From assembly GCA_024277605.1 (NCBI GenBank), contig JAJRUU010000228.1, positions 1 through 5,848 on the forward strand: a stretch of 5,848 nt of DNA, written 5' to 3'. This DNA is from a bacterium. GTDB taxonomy: Bacteria > SZUA-182 > SZUA-191 > JAJRXT01. Both the position numbers and the translations under genes were made by a program. Positions 1-5,680 of the stretch are shown here, in pieces (positions within the stretch are counted from its first letter, which is position 1; each line of letters begins with the position of its first letter). Below the pieces are notes generated by a model that ran no database searches, was not told where the DNA came from, and saw only the letters and a program-made list of their open reading frames with translations.

Positions 1-25
1 CCCCGTCCAACTGACAGCCTTTTAT

Positions 26-183
26 CCCGAATAATTCGGGCCTTATTAACAGCAAAACCACATCTGCCTAATAATATTAACTTTGTCAGCTTCCACACAA
101 TAATTTTCAGGCAAGCAAAGTTATCATGGACGTTGGCTTTAGACTCTTTTTGATAATAAGTCCAAGCCATGCCTGGTCTGGCA
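26..183 (+). repeat. 158-bp dispersed repeat, copy 1 (hairpin-ended, non-coding)
   Basis: This stretch recurs in the same orientation at 5691-5848, with only three differences (positions 70, 137 and 165 against 5735, 5802 and 5830). It opens with the hairpin CCCGAA-TAA-TTCGGG (26-40). It closes with a second hairpin at 162-176, where the arms CCAAGC and GCCTGG flank a 3-base loop. In the middle, AACTTTG and CAAAGTT can pair over a longer loop. There are no terminal inverted repeats and no open frame of note. The left boundary is sharp, because the bases before 26 and before 5691 differ. The right boundary is supported by the inverted copy at 4944-5054, which also starts at the TGCCA/TGGCA end. 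Hairpins at both ends without inverted termini recall non-autonomous relatives of IS200/IS605 elements, but that is inference. Confidence 0.9.
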
Positions 184-474
184 AATCATACATAAACTTA
201 TGAATAGATCGGGTTATAGGATACAAAGCGGATTTAATTTTACAGGAGATTGATTACATGGGGCACATAAATCAAACTTCTACTATCCCTTAACTTATAA
301 CAAATTTCAGCCAGAAAGCAAGCTGTTTTTTTAAAATACTTAGCATAATAGGATTTTTTTAACAAAAGAGGGGATATATCCCCTTTAGGGTATCTATGCC
401 ACACATCGCCATAAATACAAAACGGTAATATTTATTATATCTTCGTATTGCAAACTAATTATATCCTTTACCTA
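184..474. other. AT-rich intergenic stretch without a convincing gene
   Basis: No reading frame of useful length or recognisable protein similarity is present on either strand. The stretch is AT-rich and contains one strong palindrome (369-384). It also contains an 11-codon frame at 258-293 preceded by AGGAG, which I regard as chance or a remnant. It lies downstream of rsmE as transcription runs and was separated from that gene by the IS and MITE insertions. Confidence 0.6.
369..384 (-). terminator. Palindromic hairpin, possible ancestral rsmE terminator
   Basis: The 16-bp sequence AGGGGATATATCCCCT is a perfect palindrome. On the minus strand it is followed by CTTTTGTT, a broken T-run as expected of a weak intrinsic terminator. 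If the IS and MITE are removed in thought, this hairpin lies a little over 100 bp beyond the rsmE stop on the same strand, a sensible place for its terminator. The short loop and interrupted T-tract keep confidence low. It could equally be an isolated palindromic protein site. Confidence 0.35.
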
Positions 475-483
475 AAGTCATTC
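475..483. repeat. 9-bp target-site duplication, left copy
   Basis: AAGTCATTC directly abuts the left end of the IS and is repeated exactly at 1814-1822 beyond the right end. A 9-bp duplication is within the range known for IS4-family insertions. Confidence 0.9.
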
Positions 484-500
484 CAGTAGTGTCCGGTTAG
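484..500 (+). repeat. IS left terminal inverted repeat
   Basis: CAGTAGTGTCCGGTTAG, the exact reverse complement of 1797-1813. The TAA stop of the transposase (497-499) lies inside it. Confidence 0.93.
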
Positions 501-1672
501 GTTTTTGCATAGAGCCTAAATTCGTTTTGATGGTTGCGTTCATGCCGGTGCGAGCTAGGGGGAGGGGCGTTTCCCCAGGCGGCACGGGCTTCATTGCGAA
601 TGTTGTTGCGTAGTTGCCGCACTCTTTTGATGCTGACTTTTTCGTTGTGCTCCTTGCGGCAGTAGATGGCCAGCAGCAGATAAGTGATCAGTCCGGCAAG
701 TATTTGAACCATCAGGCCGTATTCGCTACGGGCGATGATGTGGTAGACTTTCAGGTGCCGCTTCCACCAGGCAAAAAAGCTTTCGATGTTCCAGCGCAGT
801 TTATATACGATGGCGACTTCCTCAGCCGTGAGGTCGTATCGGTTGGTGGCGATCCAGTATTCGACATTGTCAACCCGGTAGCCCACCACGCGCAGTTGTT
901 GTTCGGTCTGGCTGACCCCGGGAGTGCCCAGCAAGACGATGGCGTCGTAAAAGACAATGCCGCCGCTAGTTACAACCTTTGCCTCAATGCAGCTTTTAAC
1001 GGTGTCATGACGAATGCGGCAGAGAAATAAGCGACCTTGTTCCTGCCACTGGTCGAACCGGCGGTGGCACTGAAAGCCCCGGTCGGTAACGCTCGTCTGA
1101 CCAGGACTAAGGATTTGAGGCACAAAGGGACGTTCCGCGCCCTTGCCGTCGGTCAGAAATATTTTAGCGGGCAGCCCGCGGTTTAGGTCGAAGCCCAGGT
1201 GCACCTTGGCTTTCCTGGAATTCTTGCGGTAGTCGGCCCAGTGCATGGACAAAGTGGCGTCGATCAATGAGCCGTCGATAGCGACAAGCTCGCCAAGATG
1301 CGCGTGTTCCTTGGGCAGACTGTGCCGGGCCTGAGCGTAAAGCGCCTGGAAGACATACTGCAACTGCTCAAGTCCCCTGGTGTTGACGGCTTCGAAAAAG
1401 CTACTCTTGCTGATGCCCTTCTCAGGTGCGATATAGGTCTGGGCGAAATCGTCTTCTTTCAGGAATTGGAGCAGGTGCCGTCCCGACTCATGGTCTTCCA
1501 AGTGGAAGAAAATCAGGGCCTTAAGTTGATCTTCGAAAGTCATTTGCAACGGTCTGTTCCCTCGTGATTCCAGGACTGGGGCATCCGGCAAAACGGATTG
1601 CAATGGGTCAAAAAGAGTTTTAAAGGAGGGGTAAAGTTTTTTCTTGACGTGAGGTTTGAAATGTCGCGGCAT
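497..1672 (-). CDS. IS4-family DDE transposase
   Basis: This 391-residue protein catalyses cut-and-paste movement of the surrounding element by DNA strand cleavage and transfer at its inverted ends. The RNase H-like catalytic core is visible. The first Asp is D133 in VAIDGS, the second is D197 in SVTDRGF, and the Glu is E297 within the IS4 signature Y290-x2-R293-x3-E297-x6-K304. The basic N-terminus (residues 1-20) and the region around 45-115 probably bind the ends. A hydrophobic helix follows the catalytic Glu (about 319-337). The ATG at 1672 is preceded by AAGGAG at a normal distance, so the start is well supported. The frame is uninterrupted and all catalytic residues are present, so the enzyme looks functional. 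The start region can fold into a hairpin that may limit translation. I do not assign a specific IS name or subgroup. Confidence 0.95.
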   Translation of the reverse strand: MPRHFKPHVKKKLYPSFKTLFDPLQSVLPDAPVLESRGNRPLQMTFEDQLKALIFFHLEDHESGRHLLQFLKEDDFAQTYIAPEKGISKSSFFEAVNTRGLEQLQYVFQALYAQARHSLPKEHAHLGELVAIDGSLIDATLSMHWADYRKNSRKAKVHLGFDLNRGLPAKIFLTDGKGAERPFVPQILSPGQTSVTDRGFQCHRRFDQWQEQGRLFLCRIRHDTVKSCIEAKVVTSGGIVFYDAIVLLGTPGVSQTEQQLRVVGYRVDNVEYWIATNRYDLTAEEVAIVYKLRWNIESFFAWWKRHLKVYHIIARSEYGLMVQILAGLITYLLLAIYCRKEHNEKVSIKRVRQLRNNIRNEARAAWGNAPPPSSHRHERNHQNEFRLYAKT

Positions 1673-1711
1673 TTTCGTAACTCCTTCTAGTAAAAGGGTT
1701 TTTACGAAAAT
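1671..1711 (-). promoter_or_regulatory. Hairpin enclosing the transposase ribosome binding site
   Basis: A perfect 10-bp stem forms between 1671-1680 and 1702-1711 (TTTTCGTAA with TTACGAAAA at its core). The loop holds the transposase Shine-Dalgarno AAGGAG (1682-1687), and the stem reaches into the A and T of the start codon. Structures of this kind in other insertion sequences reduce translation of messages that read in from outside. Regulation here is inferred from the fold only. Confidence 0.5.
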
Positions 1712-1714
1712 TCT

Positions 1715-1786
1715 GCCGGGAAATTATTTTTCAAAAGTCAAGAAAAAAATCACCTCTTTCGCTTGTTTTTTTAACTTTTTCCCGGC
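1715..1786 (-). promoter_or_regulatory. Inverted repeat near the IS right end, upstream of the transposase
   Basis: GCCGGGAAA (1715-1723) and TTTCCCGGC (1778-1786) form a 9-bp stem around an AT-rich interior of about 54 bases. The position, just inside the IS end and ahead of the transposase, suits a structure that blocks incoming transcription or hosts the transposase promoter. TTGACT lies at 1736-1741 on the minus strand, but I see no good -10 box at the right spacing. Confidence 0.35.
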
Positions 1787-1796
1787 GTGCAAGTTT

Positions 1797-1813
1797 CTAA
1801 CCGGACACTACTG
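1797..1813 (-). repeat. IS right terminal inverted repeat
   Basis: Exact 17-bp complement of 484-500. It marks the transposase-proximal end of the element. Confidence 0.93.
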
Positions 1814-1822
1814 AAGTCATTC
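1814..1822. repeat. 9-bp target-site duplication, right copy
   Basis: AAGTCATTC, identical to 475-483 and directly adjoining the IS end. Confidence 0.9.
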
Positions 1823-1850
1823 ATGATAAATCATAATCAAAACAAGCTAT

Positions 1851-2005
1851 GATGGTCTCGTAAAAAGTCGTCATTCCCGCCCCTGCTTTCGCAAGGGTAA
1901 ACTCCAGCGGGAATCCACCCTGATTTTAACTAGCGGAAAATACTGGATTCCCGTTTACACGGGAATGACAATAATCTGTGTTTTCAGGCTTTTTACGAGA
2001 CCATC
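1851..2005. mobile_element. MITE-like palindromic element, 155 bp
   Basis: The ends are perfect 17-bp inverted repeats, GATGGTCTCGTAAAAAG (1851-1867) and its complement (1989-2005). The element is flanked by AGCTAT on both sides (1845-1850 and 2006-2011), an apparent 6-bp target duplication. The ends could also be read one base longer, with a 4-bp GCTA duplication. Inside are nested inverted repeats: GTCATTCCCG (1870-1879) with CGGGAATGAC (1960-1969), and a CGGGAATCCA / TGGATTCCCG pair. It has no coding capacity, so movement would depend on a transposase elsewhere. Short elements with CATTCCCG/CGGGAATG arms are familiar from deltaproteobacterial and other genomes, though I cannot match this one to a named family. 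It ends 9 bp from the rsmE stop codon. Confidence 0.8.
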
Positions 2006-2014
2006 AGCTATGTG

Positions 2015-2749
2015 TTAGCTTAAATCTCCCAATTGATATTGAATCAAAGATAAAGCGGCAACCGCCGCCGTCTCAGTCCTTAAAATCCGAGGGCCCAACC
2101 CTGCTGCAATAAAACCATGTGCCTGGGCTATTTTGACATCCTCTGCATTAAATCCTCCCTCCGGCCCTATCAACAAAACTGCCCGGTTGACCTGTTTTGT
2201 CCCGCTTAATACAGCCTTTACCCCTTGCCCATGTTTTTCCCAAAAGATTAGTTTAACTTGAACTGCTTCATATTCAGCACAAAATTCTTCTACCCCTGTC
2301 AGCTTCCCTATTAGAGGAAGCCTGGTACGCCGGCATTGCTTGGCAGCCTCAGTGGAGATATTCTGCCAACGCACATACTTTTTAGCTAATAGCTCCTGAT
2401 TCACACGTCGTGAGCGAGCTGTTTTTAGCGGAACAATCGCTGATACTCCCAATTCGGTAGCCTTCTGAATAATAAATTCCATCCTGTCTCCCTTAATCAG
2501 GGACTGGCCCAAAATCAGCTCTAAGGGTGATTCAACCGCCGGCTTTGATTTACCAATTATCTGTACAATTATTTCACCGGCTTTAAGCGTTATAATCCGC
2601 ACCCGGTATTCGTATCCGGTACCATCAAACAGCGTAATTTCAGCTCCTGCTTTTAAGCGTAATACATTGGCAATATGATGTGCCTGTGAGCCACCCAACA
2701 CCACCTTGTCCTCGTTCATCTGCTGCGGCTTTACATAAAAACTGGGCAT
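2015..2749 (-). CDS. rsmE: 16S rRNA (uracil-1498-N3)-methyltransferase RsmE
   Basis: RsmE transfers a methyl group from S-adenosylmethionine to N3 of U1498 in 16S rRNA, in the decoding region of the assembled small subunit. The 244-residue product matches the usual family length. An N-terminal PUA-like RNA-binding region covers about 1-68. A SPOUT (knotted) methyltransferase domain follows, with KGDRMEFIIQKATELGV (86-102), TEAAKQCRR (133-141), the cofactor-loop motif IGPEGGF (194-200) and LGPRILRTETA (218-228). The frame is open further upstream to 2821. I place the start at the ATG at 2749 because MPSFYV is the normal RsmE beginning, GGAG lies five bases ahead of it, and the longer form would begin inside the dnaK terminator. 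That terminator implies a promoter of its own in the roughly 50 bp before the gene. No missing motif or frameshift is seen. Confidence 0.93.
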   Translation of the reverse strand: MPSFYVKPQQMNEDKVVLGGSQAHHIANVLRLKAGAEITLFDGTGYEYRVRIITLKAGEIIVQIIGKSKPAVESPLELILGQSLIKGDRMEFIIQKATELGVSAIVPLKTARSRRVNQELLAKKYVRWQNISTEAAKQCRRTRLPLIGKLTGVEEFCAEYEAVQVKLIFWEKHGQGVKAVLSGTKQVNRAVLLIGPEGGFNAEDVKIAQAHGFIAAGLGPRILRTETAAVAALSLIQYQLGDLS

Positions 2750-2795
2750 ATCGTCTCCACAACCAAACCGACATAATATGATCGACAGTCGGTCG

Positions 2796-2838
2796 AAATA
2801 AACAAAACGGCTGCTTACCAAAAAGGCGAGCAGCCGTT
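2796..2838 (-). terminator. Intrinsic terminator downstream of dnaK
   Basis: A perfect 10-bp stem forms between 2806-2815 and 2829-2838 (AACGGCTGCT / AGCAGCCGTT) around a 13-base loop. On the minus strand it runs into TTTTGTTTATTT. It begins about 30 bases past the ancestral dnaK stop (2868) and ends transcription before rsmE. Confidence 0.85.
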
Positions 2839-2867
2839 ATGCTAACAATTAGGCATCAAGCTCGGAT

Positions 2868-3056
2868 TTATGATTTATCCTCATCGGATACTTCAAAGTC
2901 GGCATCTACCACATCCTCGGCTTTAGCGGACTCTGCCGTTCCAGCAGTTTCAGCGCCACCCGCCGCTCCCGCTGCCTGAGCCTCGGCCCCCCCGCCCCCG
3001 GCGGCAGCCGCTTTAGCATACATGGCCTCCGCCAATTTATGAGAGGCTTTAGTTAA
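2868..3056 (-). pseudogene. dnaK: Detached C-terminal coding remnant of dnaK (in frame after the premature stop)
   Basis: Directly after the TAA at 3057-3059 the same frame stays open for 62 codons and ends at TAA 2868-2870. It encodes LTKASHKLAEAMYAKA, the end of the DnaK lid, then a Gly/Ala-rich flexible linker and the acidic tail DVVDADFEVSDEDKS. These are the expected last residues of a deltaproteobacterial-type DnaK, so the full gene would be 647 residues (2868-4811). No second stop or frameshift has accumulated, which argues for a very recent mutation, a base-call error or some readthrough. Without readthrough, the segment has no obvious ribosome binding site and is probably not translated separately. 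Confidence 0.85.
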
Positions 3057-4811
3057 TTATTCCATGGCTGGTGTTATGACCGATACGTCATCACCTTCCA
3101 CGGCTTTTTTAAGCTTGTCTATAGCGTCCTTGATTTTTTCTTTCTCAGCCGCATCCAGCTTGTCAGCATGTTCCTTTAGCGTACTCTCAGTGGAATAGAT
3201 CAGCGTATCCGCCAAATTCCTGGCTTCGGCCAGTTCTTTGGCGCGCTTATCCTCTTCGGCATGCGCTTCGGCTTCCTGCTTCATTTTTTCGATTTCTTCT
3301 TTTGAAAGACCGGAAGATGCGGTGATTTTAATTGCCTGCTCTTTACCGGTACCCAAATCCTTAGCCGACACATGCACGATACCGTTCGCATCAATATCAA
3401 AGGTAACTTCAATCTGCGGAACCCCGCGGGGGGCCGGGGGAATACCCACCAGGTCAAAGCGGCCCAACGATTTATTATAAGCCGCCATCTCCCGCTCACC
3501 TTGAAGTACATTAATACTTACTGCGGGTTGACCGTCAGCCGCAGTAGAGAAAGTCTGGCTCTTTTTAGTAGGAATTGTGGTATTGCTCTCAATCAGCTTA
3601 GTGAAAACACCGCCCAGTGTCTCTATTCCCAGCGAAAGCGGGGTAACATCCAACAGCAGCACGTCCTTTACATCCCCTCTGAGCACCCCGCCCTGAATGG
3701 CAGCCCCGATAGCCACCACCTCATCCGGATTTACTCCCCGGTGCGGCTCTTTACCAAAAAAGGCTTTCACCGTCTCCTGAACCTTGGGCATGCGGGTAGC
3801 CCCACCCACCAAGATCACTTCGTCGATGTCTTTTACGCTCAGCTTGGCATCCGCCAGGGCCTTTTTGCAAGGGTCGATAGTCTTCTTCACCAAATCGCCT
3901 ACCAATTGCTCCAATTTGGCCCGGGTCAGCGTAATATTTAAATGCTTGGGCCCGCTGGCATCTGCTGTAATAAACGGCAAATTTATCTCGGTAGTTGGTG
4001 AAGAAGATAGCTCACACTTGGCTTTTTCAGCGGCTTCTTTTAAGCGCTGCAAGGCCATCTTATCCTGGCGCAGATCAAAACCTTGTTCCTTTTTAAATTC
4101 ATCGGCCAACCAGTTGATGATGCGTTCATCGAAATCATCTCCACCCAGAAAAGTGTTTCCACTGGTAGACTTTACTTCAAACACCCCGTCACCCAATTCC
4201 AGGATGGAAATATCGAACGTCCCCCCACCCAAATCATAGACGGCAACACGTTCATCTTTCTTCTTATCCAGACCATATGCCAGTGAAGCCGCAGTCGGTT
4301 CATTGATAATTCTCAGCACATTTAGACCGGCCACCGCACCCGCATCCTTGGTTGCCTGGCGCTGGCTGTCATTAAAATAGGCCGGTACGGTAATGACTGC
4401 ATCAGTAACCTTTTCCCCTAGATAATCCTCCGCAGTCTGCTTCATTTTTTGCAGTACCCTGGCTGAAATCTCCGGCAAACTATAATCCTTGCCCGCAATA
4501 TGAATGAGACAACCGTTATTTTCCGCCTTCACTATTTTATAAGGTATATGCTTCTGTGTTTCGTTAACTTCCGAGGAATCAAAACGTCGGCCTATCAGCC
4601 TTTTCGTGGAAAACACCGTATTACTCGGATTGGTAATAGCCTGGCGCTTGGCCACCTGACCCACCAGCCAATCCCCGTCTTTATTAATAGCCACCACCGA
4701 AGGGGTAGTGCGACCACCTTCGGCATTTGCAATCACCTTGGGTTCGTTCCCCTCCATCACCGCCACACAAGAGTTGGTGGTTCCTAAATCAATTCCAATT
4801 ACTTTCCCCAT
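3057..4811 (-). CDS. dnaK: Molecular chaperone DnaK (Hsp70), prematurely terminated
   Basis: DnaK is the cytoplasmic ATP-dependent Hsp70 that binds exposed hydrophobic peptides, cycling with a J-domain protein and GrpE. The 584-residue frame holds the ATPase domain (about 1-382), with the Hsp70 signatures IDLGTTNS (7-14), VYDLGGGTFDISIL (191-204) and VILVGGATRMPKVQE (332-346). The interdomain linker VLLLDVTP (384-391), the beta substrate-binding domain (about 392-503) and most of the helical lid follow. Residues about 76-100 are the insert typical of Gram-negative DnaK. The ATG at 4811 has AGGGGGT (4821-4827) as ribosome binding site. The frame ends at TAA 3057-3059, where relatives have Glu or Gln, so the lid end and acidic tail are lost unless the stop is read through or is an error. 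Tyr445 replaces the usual Asp in the MAADNKSLG motif. The leader contains tandem hairpins and an inverted repeat copy instead of a recognisable CIRCE operator. Confidence 0.93.
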   Translation of the reverse strand: MGKVIGIDLGTTNSCVAVMEGNEPKVIANAEGGRTTPSVVAINKDGDWLVGQVAKRQAITNPSNTVFSTKRLIGRRFDSSEVNETQKHIPYKIVKAENNGCLIHIAGKDYSLPEISARVLQKMKQTAEDYLGEKVTDAVITVPAYFNDSQRQATKDAGAVAGLNVLRIINEPTAASLAYGLDKKKDERVAVYDLGGGTFDISILELGDGVFEVKSTSGNTFLGGDDFDERIINWLADEFKKEQGFDLRQDKMALQRLKEAAEKAKCELSSSPTTEINLPFITADASGPKHLNITLTRAKLEQLVGDLVKKTIDPCKKALADAKLSVKDIDEVILVGGATRMPKVQETVKAFFGKEPHRGVNPDEVVAIGAAIQGGVLRGDVKDVLLLDVTPLSLGIETLGGVFTKLIESNTTIPTKKSQTFSTAADGQPAVSINVLQGEREMAAYNKSLGRFDLVGIPPAPRGVPQIEVTFDIDANGIVHVSAKDLGTGKEQAIKITASSGLSKEEIEKMKQEAEAHAEEDKRAKELAEARNLADTLIYSTESTLKEHADKLDAAEKEKIKDAIDKLKKAVEGDDVSVITPAME

Positions 4812-4820
4812 GATTTTAAT

Positions 4821-4827
4821 ACCCCCT
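4821..4827 (-). promoter_or_regulatory. dnaK ribosome binding site
   Basis: AGGGGGT on the minus strand, about 9-10 bases before the ATG at 4811. It supports that start. Confidence 0.7.
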
Positions 4828-4844
4828 AAGAAAAAAAATTTAAA

Positions 4845-4908
4845 TTGGGGACAAGTCCCTTTGGAGACCTGTCTCCTTGGGGATCTGCCCCCTTGGGGAC
4901 CTGTCCCC
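4845..4908. repeat. Four tandem 16-bp palindromic units in the dnaK leader
   Basis: The units are TTGGGGACAAGTCCCT (4845-4860), TTGGAGACCTGTCTCC (4861-4876), TTGGGGATCTGCCCCC (4877-4892) and TTGGGGACCTGTCCCC (4893-4908). Each folds into a short hairpin. Between units 2 and 4 a G-to-A change in one arm is matched by C-to-T in the other, so pairing is kept while the sequence drifts. The block lies between the inverted repeat copy and the dnaK ribosome binding site and should be part of the dnaK leader RNA if the promoter is upstream of it. GGGGAC/GTCCCC palindromes resemble REP-type repeats in many bacteria, and a transcription-factor array is an alternative. Confidence 0.85.
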
Positions 4909-4943
4909 TTTAGCCCGACTTATTCATAAATCTATACAAGACT

Positions 4944-5054
4944 TGCCACACCAGACGTGGCCTGGAGTTATTATCAAAAAAAGCTTAAATCCAACGTCAT
5001 GAAAAAACAGGCTGTGCCCGAAGAGACAGGCTATGCCTGCCCGAATTATTCGGG
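4944..5054 (-). repeat. Inverted, internally rearranged copy of the 158-bp repeat
   Basis: Read on the minus strand, this begins with the same hairpin as copies 1 and 2 (5040-5054). It ends with the same final half of about 55 bases, including CGTTGGATTTA, TTTTTGATAATAA and the CCAGGCC...CTGG hairpin, ending in TGGCA. The middle differs and the whole is about 111 bp, against 158 bp in the other copies. The replaced middle carries the CAGGC/GCCTG stem and T-run described as a terminator. The hairpin starts immediately after the grpE stop codon. Confidence 0.8.
5002..5039 (-). terminator. Possible intrinsic terminator after grpE
   Basis: On the minus strand CAGGC (5035-5039) pairs with GCCTG (5008-5012), with an inner GCC/GGC pairing beyond a 3x3 internal loop, and TTTTTT follows (5002-5007). 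The CCCGAA-TAA-TTCGGG hairpin precedes it, directly after the grpE stop. If functional, it would separate or attenuate grpE-to-dnaK transcription. The imperfect stem leaves this uncertain. Confidence 0.45.
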
Positions 5055-5675
5055 TTAGTTATCTTGATTTTTGTTCTTACAGGCTGCGCCTTCTTTGCGC
5101 TTAGAAACAGCCACCATACTCGGACGGAGAATACGTTTATTTAAGGTATAGCCCTTGCGCAACTCCTCTAAAACGATACTGTCATCGTGCTCATGCGATT
5201 CGACCAACCTTACCGCCTCATGCCTGGTGGGATCAAATGCTTCTCCCACGGCGCTTACCCCCTCTAAACCGGCCCGGTTTAGTACATTCTGCAGCTGGTT
5301 GAATATCAGCTTTACTCCTTCTTGCAATGTCTTAGGATCGTGAGAGGTATCCACCGCCACAATGGCCCTTTCAAAATCGTCCATTATCGGGAGCAAATCA
5401 CTGATTAACGCTTCAACCGCAAACTTAACCAAGTCGGTCTTTTCCTTCAATAAGCGTTTGCGAAAGTTTTCCCCCTCGGCTTGCTCTCGCAACAGGCGAT
5501 CTTGCAGCTTTTTGATTTCTGCCTCCTTCTCCTGCAACATTTGTTTCAAGTCTTCTATATTGCCATCTTCCGGTTTCTTCGCAGATGCGGCCTCTGCCTC
5601 TTCAACATCAACCGGAAGCCTCACTCCATCTCCCTTTAAATCAGAAGAAACGGTATCTTTCCCTTTACTAGTCAA
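5055..5675 (-). CDS. grpE: Nucleotide exchange factor GrpE
   Basis: GrpE is a cytoplasmic homodimer that releases ADP from DnaK and so resets the chaperone for another round of substrate binding. The 206-residue protein is of usual family length. A charged, poorly conserved N-terminus (1-40) is followed by the long dimerising helix (about 41-85, heptad-like, LKQMLQEKEAEIKKLQDRL). The four-helix region comes next (about 86-140). The C-terminal beta domain that contacts the DnaK ATPase follows, with the family signature starting FDPTRHEAV (147-155) and running through GYTLNKRILRPSMVAV (175-190). Translation appears to start at TTG (5673-5675), which sits five bases after AGAGAGGTG. No ATG start fits the N-terminus. 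The gene lies upstream of dnaK on the same strand, 243 bp away, an unusually wide gap filled with repeats. hrcA, the common upstream neighbour, is not visible. A repeat copy begins 15 bp ahead of the start. Confidence 0.93.
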   Translation of the reverse strand: MTSKGKDTVSSDLKGDGVRLPVDVEEAEAASAKKPEDGNIEDLKQMLQEKEAEIKKLQDRLLREQAEGENFRKRLLKEKTDLVKFAVEALISDLLPIMDDFERAIVAVDTSHDPKTLQEGVKLIFNQLQNVLNRAGLEGVSAVGEAFDPTRHEAVRLVESHEHDDSIVLEELRKGYTLNKRILRPSMVAVSKRKEGAACKNKNQDN

Positions 5676-5680
5676 CTTAT

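Larger units (their letters stand above)
484..1813 (-). mobile_element. Intact IS4-family insertion sequence, 1330 bp
   Basis: The element has perfect 17-bp terminal inverted repeats (CAGTAGTGTCCGGTTAG at 484-500, its complement at 1797-1813), with partial similarity continuing inward around TTGCA. It is flanked by the exact 9-bp duplication AAGTCATTC. It carries one full-length transposase gene on the minus strand whose stop codon lies inside the left inverted repeat. Intact ends, duplication and open reading frame indicate a relatively recent insertion that could still be active. It landed in non-coding DNA downstream of rsmE and disrupts no visible gene. Confidence 0.95.

Noticed and set aside
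26..183. CRISPR array or tRNA in the repeat region
   Set aside because: There are no regularly spaced short repeats with unique spacers, and no cloverleaf or TTCGA arm.
310..328. Plus-strand terminator CAGC...GCTG followed by T7
   Set aside because: The stem is only four pairs and there is no plus-strand gene upstream to terminate.
614..1030. Plus-strand frames within the IS
   Set aside because: They are antisense to the well-supported transposase, have no ribosome site I could support and no recognisable protein family.
1710..1741. Transposase promoter with TTGACT as -35
   Set aside because: The only tolerable -10-like hexamer (CAGAAT) is 20 bases away, too far for a confident call.
2750..2821. 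Longer RsmE with 24 extra N-terminal residues
   Set aside because: The extension would start inside the dnaK terminator, does not resemble the family, and the internal ATG has GGAG at proper spacing.
3372..4239. Plus-strand frames antisense to dnaK
   Set aside because: Long open frames opposite dnaK genes are a common consequence of its codon usage. No motif supports them.
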